DNA of 64,000 nucleotides, taken from contig NZ_VIRG01000093.1 of the NCBI RefSeq assembly GCF_008107695.1, positions 86,769-150,768 of the forward strand, in the 5' to 3' direction. Source of the DNA: Stappia sp. BW2. GTDB lineage: Bacteria > Pseudomonadota > Alphaproteobacteria > Rhizobiales > Stappiaceae. Shown one piece after another: positions 31,988 to 41,760 of this stretch (positions within the stretch are counted from its first letter, which is position 1; each line of letters begins with the position of its first letter). The translations under genes were made by a program, and so were the position numbers. A model generated the notes under the pieces. That model did not search any database and was not told the origin of the DNA. It saw only the letters and a program-made list of their open reading frames with translations.

Positions 31988-33811
31988 TCACTCGGCCGCG
32001 GCGATGGATGGGCCCCCGGCCGCGTTGGCCATGAACTTCCGCCAGCTGCCGAGGTGGGAGATATTTTCTGCGCCCTCTGTTCCGACCGCCTCGCAGATGA
32101 AGCCGGTCACGCTCGTGCCGTCGGCGAGTTCGATGGTGCCCAGCCCGAGCGGAGCCGGAATGCCGGCGAGGAACCCGCCAACCTCGGCAGCGGGCAGCGC
32201 CCATATTTCAAGTTCGATATGGCTGCCGGACCCGGGCGCGCCCCTGACAAGGCCAGGACGTTTCGGCGGTCCGCCTGCAAGGGCGTAGAGCGCATAGGAA
32301 TCGCTGGTCTCGCCGCTTTTGAGAAAACGACCGCCCCGGCCGGTCAGCTCACCGTTGAGTGCCATGCCGGACATATGCGCACCGCAGACCGCGATGGCGA
32401 TTTCGCCGGTGTCCGGTGCGGGCTGAAGCTCCACGGGTGCGGGCAATGCCCAACTGGTCGCACCCAGCGTATGCGGCGCCATCTGCTCAAGCCGGCTGCC
32501 CACCGCTGCCAGAAATCCGTCGCGGCCCGCCGACGCCAGGAGGGTGACGTTGCCGGGACGGCCATCGCCCCGCGGCGCCACCGGAACGGCAAGGCCGCTC
32601 ATATCCAGCAAGTTGACGAAGTTGGTGTAGGTGCCGTTGCGCGAATTCGGCCCGACCGGATCAGCTTCCAGATCCGCCACGCTGTAGAAAGTCGGCATTG
32701 TCGGCACACACAGGAGGTCCAGCTCGGCCAGGACCGGCTCGGTCTTTCGCGCCAGTTCCTTCAGTCGGTAAATTCCGCGGAAGGCGTCGGTCGCGCTCAG
32801 GTCCAGCGCCGCCCCGACGATCTTTCGGGTCACCGGATGAACGGCTTCCAGGTTGTCGCGCATCAGGTCCTCGATGACCGTATGGCGCTCGGCCACCCAG
32901 GCCCCTTCATAGAGCATGTGGGCGACATCGTAGAAGGGTGTGAAATCAACCTCGACGATCTCGGCACCATCTGCTTTCAGCAGCGCAACCGTGTCGCGGA
33001 AGGACTTTTCCTGCGCCTCGTCACCGCAGAATTCGATGGAACCGGCATCGGGAATGCCGATCCGGAGCCGGGGCGGAACCGGTGCCGGTGCAGGCACGGG
33101 GATCTGCCTGGAATAGGCATCCGTTTCATCATATCCGGCGGCGGCCTGATACACGCAGTAAGCATCTTCCACGGTCAGTGCAAAGATCGAGATCGTGTCC
33201 AGCGTCCGGCAGGCCGGCACGACGCCGCTTGCCGACAGAGCGCCGAGCGTCGGCTTCAGGCCGACAATGTTGTTGAGCGCGGCAGGCACGCGCCCGGAGC
33301 CGGCCGTGTCCGTGCCGAGCGAAAAACTGACGATACCGTGGCCCACTGCAACCGCGGATCCGGAAGACGAACCGCCCGGCACAATTGCCGGGTCGACGGC
33401 GTTTTTCGGCGGCTGGAAGGGGGAGCGCACCCCGACCAGCCCGGTCGCGAACTGGTCGAGGTTCGTCTTGCCGATCAGAAGCGCGCCCGCCTCCCGCAAT
33501 TTCTTGACCACGAAAGCGTCGGTGTCCGCCTCATATGCGTAGGCAGGGCAGGCAGCCGTCGTCGGCTTGCCGCCCGCGTCGATATTGTCCTTGATGACAA
33601 ACGGGATGCCCCAGAGCGGCAGAGACGCGTCGTACTTTCCCAATCCGGCCGCCTGACCAAGCACTTCCTGCTTGTCGATCAGATGGATGAAGATCCCCGG
33701 ATCATCGACGGCCTCGATCCGGCGAAAGACTTCCTCGACAATATCCGCGGGACTGATGCCTTCCGCATAGGCGGATTTCAGGGACGAAAGCGTAAAGGGA
33801 AGTTCGAACAT
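31988..33811 (-). CDS. atzF: Allophanate hydrolase
   Basis: A 607-residue protein with the two-domain AtzF layout. The amidase-signature domain (1-440) has Lys74 (GIPFVIKDNID), the Ser148-150 region (VPGGSSSGSAVA) and Ser172 (GTDTAGSGRVPA). A C-terminal domain of about 150 residues (LPAPVELQPAPDTGEIAIAV, AEVGGFLAGIPAPLGLGTIEL) is needed for decarboxylated-product processing in this family. It hydrolyses allophanate to ammonia and CO2, finishing the biuret route. Encoded 24 nt after a peptide-type ABC ATPase. Confidence 0.92.
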   Translation of the reverse strand: MFELPFTLSSLKSAYAEGISPADIVEEVFRRIEAVDDPGIFIHLIDKQEVLGQAAGLGKYDASLPLWGIPFVIKDNIDAGGKPTTAACPAYAYEADTDAFVVKKLREAGALLIGKTNLDQFATGLVGVRSPFQPPKNAVDPAIVPGGSSSGSAVAVGHGIVSFSLGTDTAGSGRVPAALNNIVGLKPTLGALSASGVVPACRTLDTISIFALTVEDAYCVYQAAAGYDETDAYSRQIPVPAPAPVPPRLRIGIPDAGSIEFCGDEAQEKSFRDTVALLKADGAEIVEVDFTPFYDVAHMLYEGAWVAERHTVIEDLMRDNLEAVHPVTRKIVGAALDLSATDAFRGIYRLKELARKTEPVLAELDLLCVPTMPTFYSVADLEADPVGPNSRNGTYTNFVNLLDMSGLAVPVAPRGDGRPGNVTLLASAGRDGFLAAVGSRLEQMAPHTLGATSWALPAPVELQPAPDTGEIAIAVCGAHMSGMALNGELTGRGGRFLKSGETSDSYALYALAGGPPKRPGLVRGAPGSGSHIELEIWALPAAEVGGFLAGIPAPLGLGTIELADGTSVTGFICEAVGTEGAENISHLGSWRKFMANAAGGPSIAAAE

Positions 33812-33835
33812 CTTGATCCTCAATGTCTCTTTTTC

Positions 33836-35488
33836 TCATTCGGCGGCGGAAAATGTCGGCTCCGCCAAGGCTGGCGGGGTTGGCGCGGCGGCGAGCAGCT
33901 CCCGTGTATAGGGATGGGTTGGGGCTTCCATGACCCTGTCGGCCGGGCCCTCTTCGACGATCTCGCCGTCGCGCATCACGATGACGTGGTCGCAGAGCAG
34001 ACGGACGACATGAAGGTCGTGGCTGACGAAAAGATAACTGATGCCGAGCTTGGCCCTCAGGTCGACAAGCAGGTTGAGCACGATTGCCTGGATGGAGACG
34101 TCCAGCGCGGCGGTCGGTTCGTCGAGAATGAGAAATTCCGGATCGACCGCAATGGCCCGTGCGATGCCGACCCGTGCCTTCTGTCCACCGGACAGCTGAT
34201 GGGGAAACCTGTCGAGCAGCGGTCGCGGCAGACCGACCAGGTCCGCCAGTTCATCGATCCTGTCCTGACGCTTCTTGCGGGACAGACCGGAAAGGCGGGC
34301 CAGCGGCTCGCCGATGGAGTGGCGTGCCGTGTGGCGGGGATTGAAACTGTCTGTCGCGTCCTGAAACACCATCTGGATCCGCGCCCTGCGGGGATCGCGG
34401 GCGAAGTCCTTCGCAGGTGTTTTGGCCAGATCCTCGCCGTTGAAGAGAATTTCGCCACTGGTCGGATCGGCCAGGCGCACGAGAATGGCGGAGGTCGTGG
34501 ACTTGCCGCAGCCCGATTCTCCCACAAGGCCCACGCTCTGGCCCTTCTTTACTGCGAAGGATATGCCCTTGACCGCTTGCACCGGACCGGACTTGCCCTG
34601 GTAGGTCTTGACCAGGTCGCGGACCTCCAGGAGCGGCGCCGTCGCCTTGGCAAGCACCGGCGCTGCCGTGCGCAGCTCCGAGGGTAGAAGAGAACGCACG
34701 GAGGCACCCGCGCGGGGCGTCGCGTCGACCAGCTTGCGCGTATAGGCATGTCGGGGGGCTGCGAACAGGCGCTCGGCCTGTCCTTCCTCCACGACTTCGC
34801 CATCCTTCATGACCGCGATCCGGTCGCAATATTGCGCGGCCAGACCAAGGTCGTGGGTGATCACTATGGCGCTCATGCCGCGTTCGGCAATCAGGTCGAC
34901 GATCAGGTCCATCACCGCTTTCTGGGTGGTGATGTCGAGGCCCGTGGTCGGCTCGTCGGCAATCAGCAGCTTGGGGTCGCAGGCAAGAGCCAGGGCGATG
35001 ACGATGCGCTGGCACATGCCGCCGGACAGTTCGAAGGGATAGGCGCTGTAGCGTGCCTCCGCGTTCCGGATGCGTACCGCCTCCAGCGCCTTGATGGCTT
35101 CGGCGCGGGCATTGGACCGGGTCGCCCTGGAATGGCGGCGCAGCACGTCCTCGATCTGGTGGCCAACCTTGCGGATCGGATTGAGGGCCGCACGCGGGTT
35201 CTGGAAGATCATGGAGATTTCCCGGCCGCGCAGGTCCCGCATGACGCTTTCCTTGACGGTTCCCAGATCGATACCGCCATAGGACAAGGCACCGCCAGTG
35301 ACCCGGCCGTTGCTCTCCAGCAGGCGCATCAGCGCGTAGGAGGTGACGGATTTTCCAGATCCCGACTCCCCGACAATACCGAGAACCTCGCCCTTGGCGA
35401 CATCCAGGGACACGCCCCTCACCGCATCGACGTCACCGCGCCGGGTCTTGAAGGAAACCTTGAGGTCCTTGATCGACAAAAGGCTCAT
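33836..35488 (-). CDS. Peptide-type ABC transporter, fused DppD-DppF ATPases
   Basis: A 550-residue tandem ABC ATPase. The first half has Walker A GESGSGKS, signature LSGGMCQR and Walker B LLIADEPT. The second half has GESGCGKST, LSGGQKAR and FLILDEPTAAL. Each half ends with the oligopeptide-binding C-terminal extension (HAYTRKL, HPYTREL). A single gene replaces the usual separate DppD and DppF. It energises the permeases encoded just upstream, with which it overlaps by ATGA. Confidence 0.93.
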   Translation of the reverse strand: MSLLSIKDLKVSFKTRRGDVDAVRGVSLDVAKGEVLGIVGESGSGKSVTSYALMRLLESNGRVTGGALSYGGIDLGTVKESVMRDLRGREISMIFQNPRAALNPIRKVGHQIEDVLRRHSRATRSNARAEAIKALEAVRIRNAEARYSAYPFELSGGMCQRIVIALALACDPKLLIADEPTTGLDITTQKAVMDLIVDLIAERGMSAIVITHDLGLAAQYCDRIAVMKDGEVVEEGQAERLFAAPRHAYTRKLVDATPRAGASVRSLLPSELRTAAPVLAKATAPLLEVRDLVKTYQGKSGPVQAVKGISFAVKKGQSVGLVGESGCGKSTTSAILVRLADPTSGEILFNGEDLAKTPAKDFARDPRRARIQMVFQDATDSFNPRHTARHSIGEPLARLSGLSRKKRQDRIDELADLVGLPRPLLDRFPHQLSGGQKARVGIARAIAVDPEFLILDEPTAALDVSIQAIVLNLLVDLRAKLGISYLFVSHDLHVVRLLCDHVIVMRDGEIVEEGPADRVMEAPTHPYTRELLAAAPTPPALAEPTFSAAE

Positions 35489-36369
35489 GTGCGTTGCCGG
35501 GGGTCGACAATGTCGCGCAGCCCGTCTCCCAGGAGGTTGAAGGTGAATACGGCGAACATCAGTGCAAGACCCGGGAAGATCGCCAGCCACCATTCCCCGG
35601 ACACAATGAAGTTGGCGCCTTCGGCAACCATGATCCCCCATTCGGCTGTCGGCGGCCGGACGCCGAGACCGATGAAGCTCAGCCCCGCCGCGTTGAGGAT
35701 TGCCCAGCCTAGGTTCAGCGACACCTGCACCATCATCGGCGGCAGCGCGTTGGGGAAGATGTGCACAGCCAGCACGCGGATGTCGGAATTGCCGGCCAGT
35801 TTGGCGGCCTGCGCGAACCCGGCGTCCCGGCGAATGTTCACCTCGGCCCGAACCAGCCGGGCATAGAAGGGAATGTTGATGACCGCAGTCGCGTAGACGA
35901 TATTCTCGACGGTGTTGCCGAGCGCTGCGACAATGCCCATGGCCAGGACAAACAGCGGAAAGGCCATGATCGTGTCGAACAGCCGGTTGAGCACGGAATC
36001 GATCCAGCCGCCCCAATACCCGGCGATGCTGCCGAGGATCGATCCGATCAGGAAGGACAGGGCTACCGCGGCCACGGAAATAACGAGATCAAGCCGTGTC
36101 GCCACCACCACCCGGCTGAGCACGTCCCGGCCCAGGTTGTCGGTGCCGAACCAGTGATCGAACGATGGCGGCTGCAGCGCCTGCGCCGCATTTGAGGCCA
36201 TCGGATCGTAGGGCACGAGCGCCGGACCGAGGATCGCGGCGACAAGCAGCACGGCGAACATGGAGAAAGCCAGCAGAGTTACCGGATTGGAGCGCAGGAC
36301 ATAGGCCGCGTGAGCCAGCGCACCGTCGGGCTGTTTGGCAGGCAGGGAAGCGGTCGCCAGATCACTCAT
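35485..36369 (-). CDS. Peptide-type ABC transporter permease (DppC-like)
   Basis: A 294-residue permease. The N-terminal OppC_N region (NPVTLLAFSMFAVLLVAAILGPAL) leads into FGTDNLGRDVLSRVV, the OppC hallmark, and the coupling segment FAQAAKLAGNSDIRVLAVHIFPNALPP. About six membrane helices. Overlaps neighbours on both sides by 4 nt. Confidence 0.92.
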   Translation of the reverse strand: MSDLATASLPAKQPDGALAHAAYVLRSNPVTLLAFSMFAVLLVAAILGPALVPYDPMASNAAQALQPPSFDHWFGTDNLGRDVLSRVVVATRLDLVISVAAVALSFLIGSILGSIAGYWGGWIDSVLNRLFDTIMAFPLFVLAMGIVAALGNTVENIVYATAVINIPFYARLVRAEVNIRRDAGFAQAAKLAGNSDIRVLAVHIFPNALPPMMVQVSLNLGWAILNAAGLSFIGLGVRPPTAEWGIMVAEGANFIVSGEWWLAIFPGLALMFAVFTFNLLGDGLRDIVDPRQRT

Positions 36370-37391
36370 TTGGTTTCAAATCCGATACGGGGGTCGATGA
36401 GCGTATAGGTGAGATCGATCACCAGATTGAGCGCGACGAACAGCAGCGCCATCGCCAGGACGAACCCCTGAACGGCCGCATAGTCGGACACCACGAGCGC
36501 CTCCACCGCGTAGGAGCCGATGCCGGGCCAGGCGAAAACCTTTTCCACCAGGACATTCGCGCCAAGCGTGAAGGAGAACACCATGCCGAGCGTCGTGATG
36601 ACCGGCAGAAGCGCATTGCGGAACGCATAGGTGAACAGCACCTTGTCCTCCGTGAGACCGGCGGCACGCGCCGTGCGAATGTAATCCGAGGACAGCGCGC
36701 TGAGCATGGCCGCGCGGGTCATGCGCGCCAGCGGCGCCAGGGTGAAAAGCGCCAGCGTCGTCGCCGGCAGCACCAGTTGCTTGAGCGCACCGATCCAGGT
36801 CTCCCAGTCGCCAGCTATTGCCGCGTCGATCAGGTAGAAGCCGGTGACATGATCCGGTTCGATATAGATGAAATCCAGACGGCCGAGCGGAGACGGTGCG
36901 ATGCCGAGCAGGTAGTAGAAGACATAGATCAGCACGATGCCGGTAAAAAAGGTCGGCAGTGATACACCTGCCGTAACGAGCACCCGGCACAGGTGATCGA
37001 CTGCCGACCCGGGGCGTGTCGCTGCCAACACGCCAAGCGGAATGGCGATGCTGCACGAGAGCAGCAGTGCCGTCAGGGTCAGTTCAAGCGACGCTGGAAG
37101 CCTGTTCGCCAGATCTTCCAGCACCGGCTGCCCTGTCGAGAGCGAATTGCCGAGATCGCCGGTGAGCACATCTCCGGCATAGACAAGGAACTGTTCGGTC
37201 AAGGGCTTGTCCAGCCCGAGCGCCGTCCGGATCTCGGCGATCGACTGCTCGTTGGCCGCGGCGCCCGCAAAATAGACGGCCGGGTCGCCGGGAAGGGCGC
37301 GGGTCAGCAGAAAGCTGACCACGACCACCCCCAGGATCACGGGAATGGCATGTGTGATCCTTAGCCCGATCGTCGACAGGCGCCCGGCCAT
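36366..37391 (-). CDS. Peptide-type ABC transporter permease (DppB-like)
   Basis: A 341-residue permease beginning MAGRLSTIGLRITHAIPVILGVVVVSFLLTRALPGDP, the standard OppB start, with the coupling loop RAAGLTEDKVLFTYAFRNALLPVITTLG. The ATG at 37391 lies 5 nt after the binding-protein stop. Forms the channel together with the DppC-like subunit. Confidence 0.92.
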   Translation of the reverse strand: MAGRLSTIGLRITHAIPVILGVVVVSFLLTRALPGDPAVYFAGAAANEQSIAEIRTALGLDKPLTEQFLVYAGDVLTGDLGNSLSTGQPVLEDLANRLPASLELTLTALLLSCSIAIPLGVLAATRPGSAVDHLCRVLVTAGVSLPTFFTGIVLIYVFYYLLGIAPSPLGRLDFIYIEPDHVTGFYLIDAAIAGDWETWIGALKQLVLPATTLALFTLAPLARMTRAAMLSALSSDYIRTARAAGLTEDKVLFTYAFRNALLPVITTLGMVFSFTLGANVLVEKVFAWPGIGSYAVEALVVSDYAAVQGFVLAMALLFVALNLVIDLTYTLIDPRIGFETK

Positions 37392-37396
37392 CAGCG

Positions 37397-39022
37397 TCAG
37401 ACCTTCTTCAGTCCGCGGACATCGAGCTGGCGGTGGAACCAGTACTCGTAGCCTGCAAGGTTGCGCGTGCCGACATTGAGCGCCGGCTGCCACAGGGCAA
37501 TACGCGGCACCTCGTCCCAGACGATCTCGATCATGCGCTTGATCTTGGGCGCATAGTCGGGATCCTCTACCGGCATGTGCAGCGCTTCCGGTGTCAGTGT
37601 CTCGATCTCTTCGTTGCGATAGTTGGACGAGTTGAAGAGATGGCCTTCCTGATAGGCCCAGAAGAAGTAGTAACAGGGATAGTTGAGCCAGCCGCCGAAC
37701 GTTTCAAGATGCAGCGGCAGCCGCTTTTCGACCAGCGAGGCGGTGCGCCAGTTGGCCCCCGGGATCTTCTCGATCGTTGTCTTGATACCGATCTTGGCGA
37801 GGTTTTCCTGGATCAGCAGGGCGGCCGGCTCCATCCAGTCGCTTTGCGACAAGTCGATGGACAGCGGCACCTCGAAGCCTTCACCGTAGCCGGCTTCCTC
37901 CAGAAGGGCCTTGGCCTTGTCGAGATCCGTGGAATACGGGAATTTCTGCGGCCAGGCGATATCTGCCGGCGTCGCCGACTGACCGCCCCACAAGGGGGCG
38001 CCGCGGCCGTAGGCGGCCGTCTGGAACACTTCCTCGTAAGGCACCGACCAGGCAATCGCCTGCCGAACCCTCTTGTCCTTGAACGGTTCGAACGAAAGGT
38101 TGGGACACAGGCAGTAGATCGCGTTTTCGACAGGCGTCGTCGTGACCGTGATGTCCTCGGTGCCGGACAGCTCCTTGGCGTCCTTGTTGGGCATGTTGAA
38201 GGACATGTTGACGTCGCCGCGTTCCAGCAGCGCACGTCTGGTGGCGGGGCTGGGCACCTCGCGCAGGACAACGCGCTTGACCGCCGGGACCGGGCCTGAC
38301 GTCCAATCGTCGTTGCGTTCATAGACAAGCTGCTCGCCCGGCTTCCACGAGGCTACCTTGAAAGCGCCGGACCCGGCCGGGGTCTTGTGCAGATATTCCA
38401 TCGCCCAGGGATCGTCTTCGGTCGCGTGTTCGCGCGCCACCTTGGCGTTGATGATCATCGGCACCGGAACCGCGAGATCCGGCAGGGTCAGTTTGGATTT
38501 GCGCAGAAGATTGATCTTGAAGGTGAATTCGTCGATGGCCTCGAATTGCTCCGGTTTCTCGAGGGAGCCGGCCTTCATCTGCACCGTCGGGAACCCGCCC
38601 ACGCTGACCGCCCTGTCAAAGGACCATTTCACGTCCTCGGCGGTGATCGGCGAACCGTCCTGGAATTTGCCTTCCGGGCGCAGCTTGAAAACGATCGCCA
38701 TGCCATCATCGGTGAATTCCCAGCTTTCGGCCACTTCGGGCTCGATCACCGCATAATCATAGGACAGGCTGCCGTCCTCTAGCGTCTTGGTGCCGAAACT
38801 CACGAGCCGGTCATAGACATTCACGGCCACCTGGTAGCTCGGGCGGTTCGTCCCCTTGCGGTGAATGTCCAGGCTGTTGATGGTCTGGCCGGTGACGGCC
38901 ACCACCACGTCGTTGCCGGCGGCAGAGGCGGGCAGCACTTTCAGAAACGGTAAAACGGATGCTCCGAGCGCTGTCGCTCCGACGCCCGTGAGAAACCCGC
39001 GACGTGAAGTTTCATAGGTCAT
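37397..39022 (-). CDS. Family-5 ABC transporter substrate-binding protein
   Basis: A 541-residue periplasmic binding protein of the SBP_bac_5 family, with a twin-arginine leader SRRGFLTGVGATALGASVLPF. Markers include FKLRPEGKFQDGSPITAEDVKWSFDRA and TPAGSGAFKVASWKPGEQLVYERNDDW. Such proteins bind peptides but also other small molecules such as nickel complexes, opines or glutathione. The genes downstream suggest an N-rich compound here. First gene of the atzF operon; its promoter lies in the 139-bp region divergent from a LysR gene. Confidence 0.92.
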   Translation of the reverse strand: MTYETSRRGFLTGVGATALGASVLPFLKVLPASAAGNDVVVAVTGQTINSLDIHRKGTNRPSYQVAVNVYDRLVSFGTKTLEDGSLSYDYAVIEPEVAESWEFTDDGMAIVFKLRPEGKFQDGSPITAEDVKWSFDRAVSVGGFPTVQMKAGSLEKPEQFEAIDEFTFKINLLRKSKLTLPDLAVPVPMIINAKVAREHATEDDPWAMEYLHKTPAGSGAFKVASWKPGEQLVYERNDDWTSGPVPAVKRVVLREVPSPATRRALLERGDVNMSFNMPNKDAKELSGTEDITVTTTPVENAIYCLCPNLSFEPFKDKRVRQAIAWSVPYEEVFQTAAYGRGAPLWGGQSATPADIAWPQKFPYSTDLDKAKALLEEAGYGEGFEVPLSIDLSQSDWMEPAALLIQENLAKIGIKTTIEKIPGANWRTASLVEKRLPLHLETFGGWLNYPCYYFFWAYQEGHLFNSSNYRNEEIETLTPEALHMPVEDPDYAPKIKRMIEIVWDEVPRIALWQPALNVGTRNLAGYEYWFHRQLDVRGLKKV

Positions 39023-39113
39023 ATCGGTCCCCTCTTGGAAGGAAAGGGGAGAAAGCCCCTCCCTCTCGGACCTACGATGCGCGCCTTTGGTGAGTACTTC
39101 TATTGCTATTTTT

Positions 39114-39125
39114 GCACCTTTGTGC
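39114..39125. promoter_or_regulatory. Small inverted repeat in LysR/SBP divergent region
   Basis: GCAC-CTTT-GTGC within an AT-rich stretch (TTGCACCTTTGTGCTTCAA). It lies about 90 bp before the binding-protein start and about 40 bp before the LysR start, where a LysR operator would be expected. Short arms, so tentative. Confidence 0.3.
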
Positions 39126-39161
39126 TTCAAAATTTGCAGCGCCATTTGTAAGGCATTGAAA

Positions 39162-40091
39162 ATGAGGCACCTTCAAACGCTCAAGCTGATCGATGCAGTG
39201 AGCAAGGCCGGCTCCATCCGCAAGGCCGCCGAAGACATGAACATCACGTCGTCGGCCCTGAACCGCCGTATTCTTGGATTTGAGGAAGAGTTCGGCGCGC
39301 CCATCTTCGAACGCCTTCACGGTGGGGTTCGCCTCAATCCGGCCGGTGAGCTCCTGATCCAGCATATTCGCGGGCAACTGGCCGACATGGACCGGGTTCG
39401 CAGCCAGGTGGCCGACCTGTCGGGCCTGCGGCGCGGCCATGTCAGCATTGCCTGCTCCCAGGCGATCCAGCCCTATTTCATGCCGGCCCAGATCGCTGCC
39501 TACCGCGCCGAACATCCTGGCGTTTCCTTTTCGGTACATGTACGCGACCGGGACGCGGCGGAGGAGGATCTGCGCGCCTTCGAAAGCGACCTGGCGTTGG
39601 TCTTCGAGCCCGCGCACCTGGGCGATTTCGATGTGCTCCTGTCGGTGGAACAGCCTGTCTACGCGGTCATGGCCAGGGACCACCCCCTTGCGGCGAAGGA
39701 AAGACTGCGCCTGAGGGACTGCCTGGGTTATCCGCATGTGGTTCCGCCGAAACGGATCGGTATCCGCTATCTGCTCGACATCGCCGTGGCGAACATGAGC
39801 CAGAAGATGGAACCGGTCGCAGAAGCCGATTCCTTCGAGTTCATGCGCCACTACGTGCAGCAGGAAAGGGCCGTCGGTTTCCAGTTTCCCATCGGCCTCA
39901 ACATCTACGGAGACGAGCGTCTGGTCTTCAGGGCACTGGGCAAGGAAGACGTGCCGTATGGCAATCTGACGCTGATGCAGATGCGTGGGCGCACCTTGTC
40001 AGTCGCCTCCGCGCGCTTCGCCAATCAGTTGGCGGCGGCTCTCAACAGCCTGCCGAATGAATTGGTCAGGATTGGCCGGCAATCGCGTTGA
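39162..40091 (+). CDS. LysR-family transcriptional regulator
   Basis: A 309-residue protein. The N-terminal winged HTH is LQTLKLIDAVSKAGSIRKAAEDMNITSSALNRRILGFEEEFG. A periplasmic-binding-like effector domain follows (GHVSIACSQAIQPYFMPAQIAAYRAEHP). The ATG at 39162 is chosen because the HTH begins directly after it. It diverges from the peptide-type ABC/atzF operon, its likely target, and its end overlaps the convergent amidohydrolase gene by 26 nt. Confidence 0.9.
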   Translation: MRHLQTLKLIDAVSKAGSIRKAAEDMNITSSALNRRILGFEEEFGAPIFERLHGGVRLNPAGELLIQHIRGQLADMDRVRSQVADLSGLRRGHVSIACSQAIQPYFMPAQIAAYRAEHPGVSFSVHVRDRDAAEEDLRAFESDLALVFEPAHLGDFDVLLSVEQPVYAVMARDHPLAAKERLRLRDCLGYPHVVPPKRIGIRYLLDIAVANMSQKMEPVAEADSFEFMRHYVQQERAVGFQFPIGLNIYGDERLVFRALGKEDVPYGNLTLMQMRGRTLSVASARFANQLAAALNSLPNELVRIGRQSR

Positions 40092-41634
40092 AGCGGTAGG
40101 CCCGGCGCGTGTCTTGCCGATAACGCGCGTCGAACCAGCACGTCATGTGTTGCAATAGCGCCGCCGTCCTGTCTTGCGCTTCTCGCTCCTGCGGGGTCAG
40201 TGCCGAGGTCAGGATAGTCCGGATCTCCTCCAGAACCGCGTTCCGGTCGATCGATGTCACCCTGCCCTCGGAGACGACTTTCCTGCCAGCGACAAACACG
40301 GTGTCCGCCGGCATCTGACGGGTGCGCTGGAGCAGCGCATCGACAAGCGGGACCCGGTCATCGATGAACGGACGGGCGATGTCATTCCAGTCGACGAGCA
40401 CGATATCCGCTGCCTTGCCCACATCCAGACGGCCGATCCGGCCCTCAAAGCCCGTGGTCGCCGCCCCGTGTTCCGTCGCCATCCGGAAGACATGTCCGGC
40501 AGAGGGCCGGAAGGTGGCCAGACCTGGTTCCCGGTGCAGCGCCCAGACAAGCCGCATTTCCTGCAGCATGTCCCGGTCGTCGTTGATCCCCGCCTGGTCG
40601 ATGCCAAGGCAGACCGGCACGCCCCTCTGAAGCATGTCGTTGACCGGCGCGACTCCGCTGGCCAGGCGCAATCCCGAGCTGGCATTGTGGCAGATCGTGC
40701 AGCCGCATTCCCGGACAAGATCAAGGTCTTCCGCATCGGCCCAGATGCCGTGGCCAAGCGTGAGGTTGCCGGTCAGACAGCCCAGGTCCGCCAGATGCCG
40801 GATCGCCGACTTACCGTAGGTGCGACGTGCGTATTCCGCTTGCAGCCTGGTTTCCACCAGATGCATGTGGATCTTCGAACCGGTACGTTGCGCGGTGTCG
40901 AAGATCCCGGCAAGGCAGTCATCGGAACACCAGTGCAGATTTGCGGGTGCGAGCTGCCAGGAGACAGCTTGCGGGTCCGCCTTTGCCCACGCTTCCTTTT
41001 GCGCCTCGAACCAGTCCATATACGCGGTGATCGGTGCCTTGCTGGCGGCAAGCTTCGGCCGCCAATAGGCCGCTTCGTCCTCCGGCAGTCCGGCCAGAAA
41101 CGGTTCGTCGTCTTCATGGACGAGCTGGTTGCGGTCGCGGATCATGAAAGAGAAAGAGACCCGCATGCCAATGTCGCGATAGGCGCCAATGACCTTGTCC
41201 GAAAGGTCCGTCCAGTTGTCCGTATCGCCGACAAGGCCTGGATGGATGTGCTGAACCGTCGTCGTGCCCGATTCCAGCATCTCGATTGCCGAGTAGAGCG
41301 TATCCAGCCTGTGCCCGACATACCGCATGCCCCGGAATTGCGGCAGCCAGAGCTCCAGCGGACCATAGGGCACGCCAAGCTGGAAGGGCGTCAGCCCGGA
41401 ATGGTGATGGCCGTTGACGAGACCCGGAAACGCGATCATGTCCGGCCCGCCCTCGACCGCAAGGTCCGGATATTGGGCCCTTAGACTGTCGAACGGCGCC
41501 ACCGCCGCGATAACGCCGTTCCTGACATGAATGCCCGCTTCGGCCAGCACCTCTCCGTTCAGATCGGTGTTGATGCCGATGAGCGTGGCCCGGGTCCGGA
41601 TCAAGTATTCCGATTTCGCTGCCTGTCCACTCAT
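40066..41634 (-). CDS. Metal-dependent amidohydrolase (deaminase/ATZ-TRZ type)
   Basis: A 522-residue amidohydrolase. The metal-binding HxH is His76/His78 in GLVNGHHHSGLTPF. Further ligands lie in KIHMHLVET, LTLGHGIW and the aspartate segment VCLGIDQAGINDDRD. Layout and length (with a late RIGRLDVGKAADIVLVDW strand returning to the small beta domain) match the cytosine-deaminase/chlorohydrolase group that includes AtzB and TrzA. A deaminase or hydrolase of an N-heterocycle is likely; substrate unknown. An MFS gene lies 126 bp upstream in the same direction. Confidence 0.88.
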   Translation of the reverse strand: MSGQAAKSEYLIRTRATLIGINTDLNGEVLAEAGIHVRNGVIAAVAPFDSLRAQYPDLAVEGGPDMIAFPGLVNGHHHSGLTPFQLGVPYGPLELWLPQFRGMRYVGHRLDTLYSAIEMLESGTTTVQHIHPGLVGDTDNWTDLSDKVIGAYRDIGMRVSFSFMIRDRNQLVHEDDEPFLAGLPEDEAAYWRPKLAASKAPITAYMDWFEAQKEAWAKADPQAVSWQLAPANLHWCSDDCLAGIFDTAQRTGSKIHMHLVETRLQAEYARRTYGKSAIRHLADLGCLTGNLTLGHGIWADAEDLDLVRECGCTICHNASSGLRLASGVAPVNDMLQRGVPVCLGIDQAGINDDRDMLQEMRLVWALHREPGLATFRPSAGHVFRMATEHGAATTGFEGRIGRLDVGKAADIVLVDWNDIARPFIDDRVPLVDALLQRTRQMPADTVFVAGRKVVSEGRVTSIDRNAVLEEIRTILTSALTPQEREAQDRTAALLQHMTCWFDARYRQDTRRAYRFNAIAGQS

Positions 41635-41760
41635 GACCCTTCTCCGGATGTCGACGGGGCGCCGCGTGCGGCGTTCGGAAACTCCCGCTCATACCCCGGA
41701 TCGGGGAAGAGCGCACGCGTCGCCTTCATCTGGGCGCTATGGAACCAAGCAGGCGTTCAC

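Noticed and set aside
31946..34687. A 913-codon open frame on the plus strand
   Set aside because: Antisense to atzF and the ABC ATPase; composition is typical of a shadow frame and there is no domain likeness.
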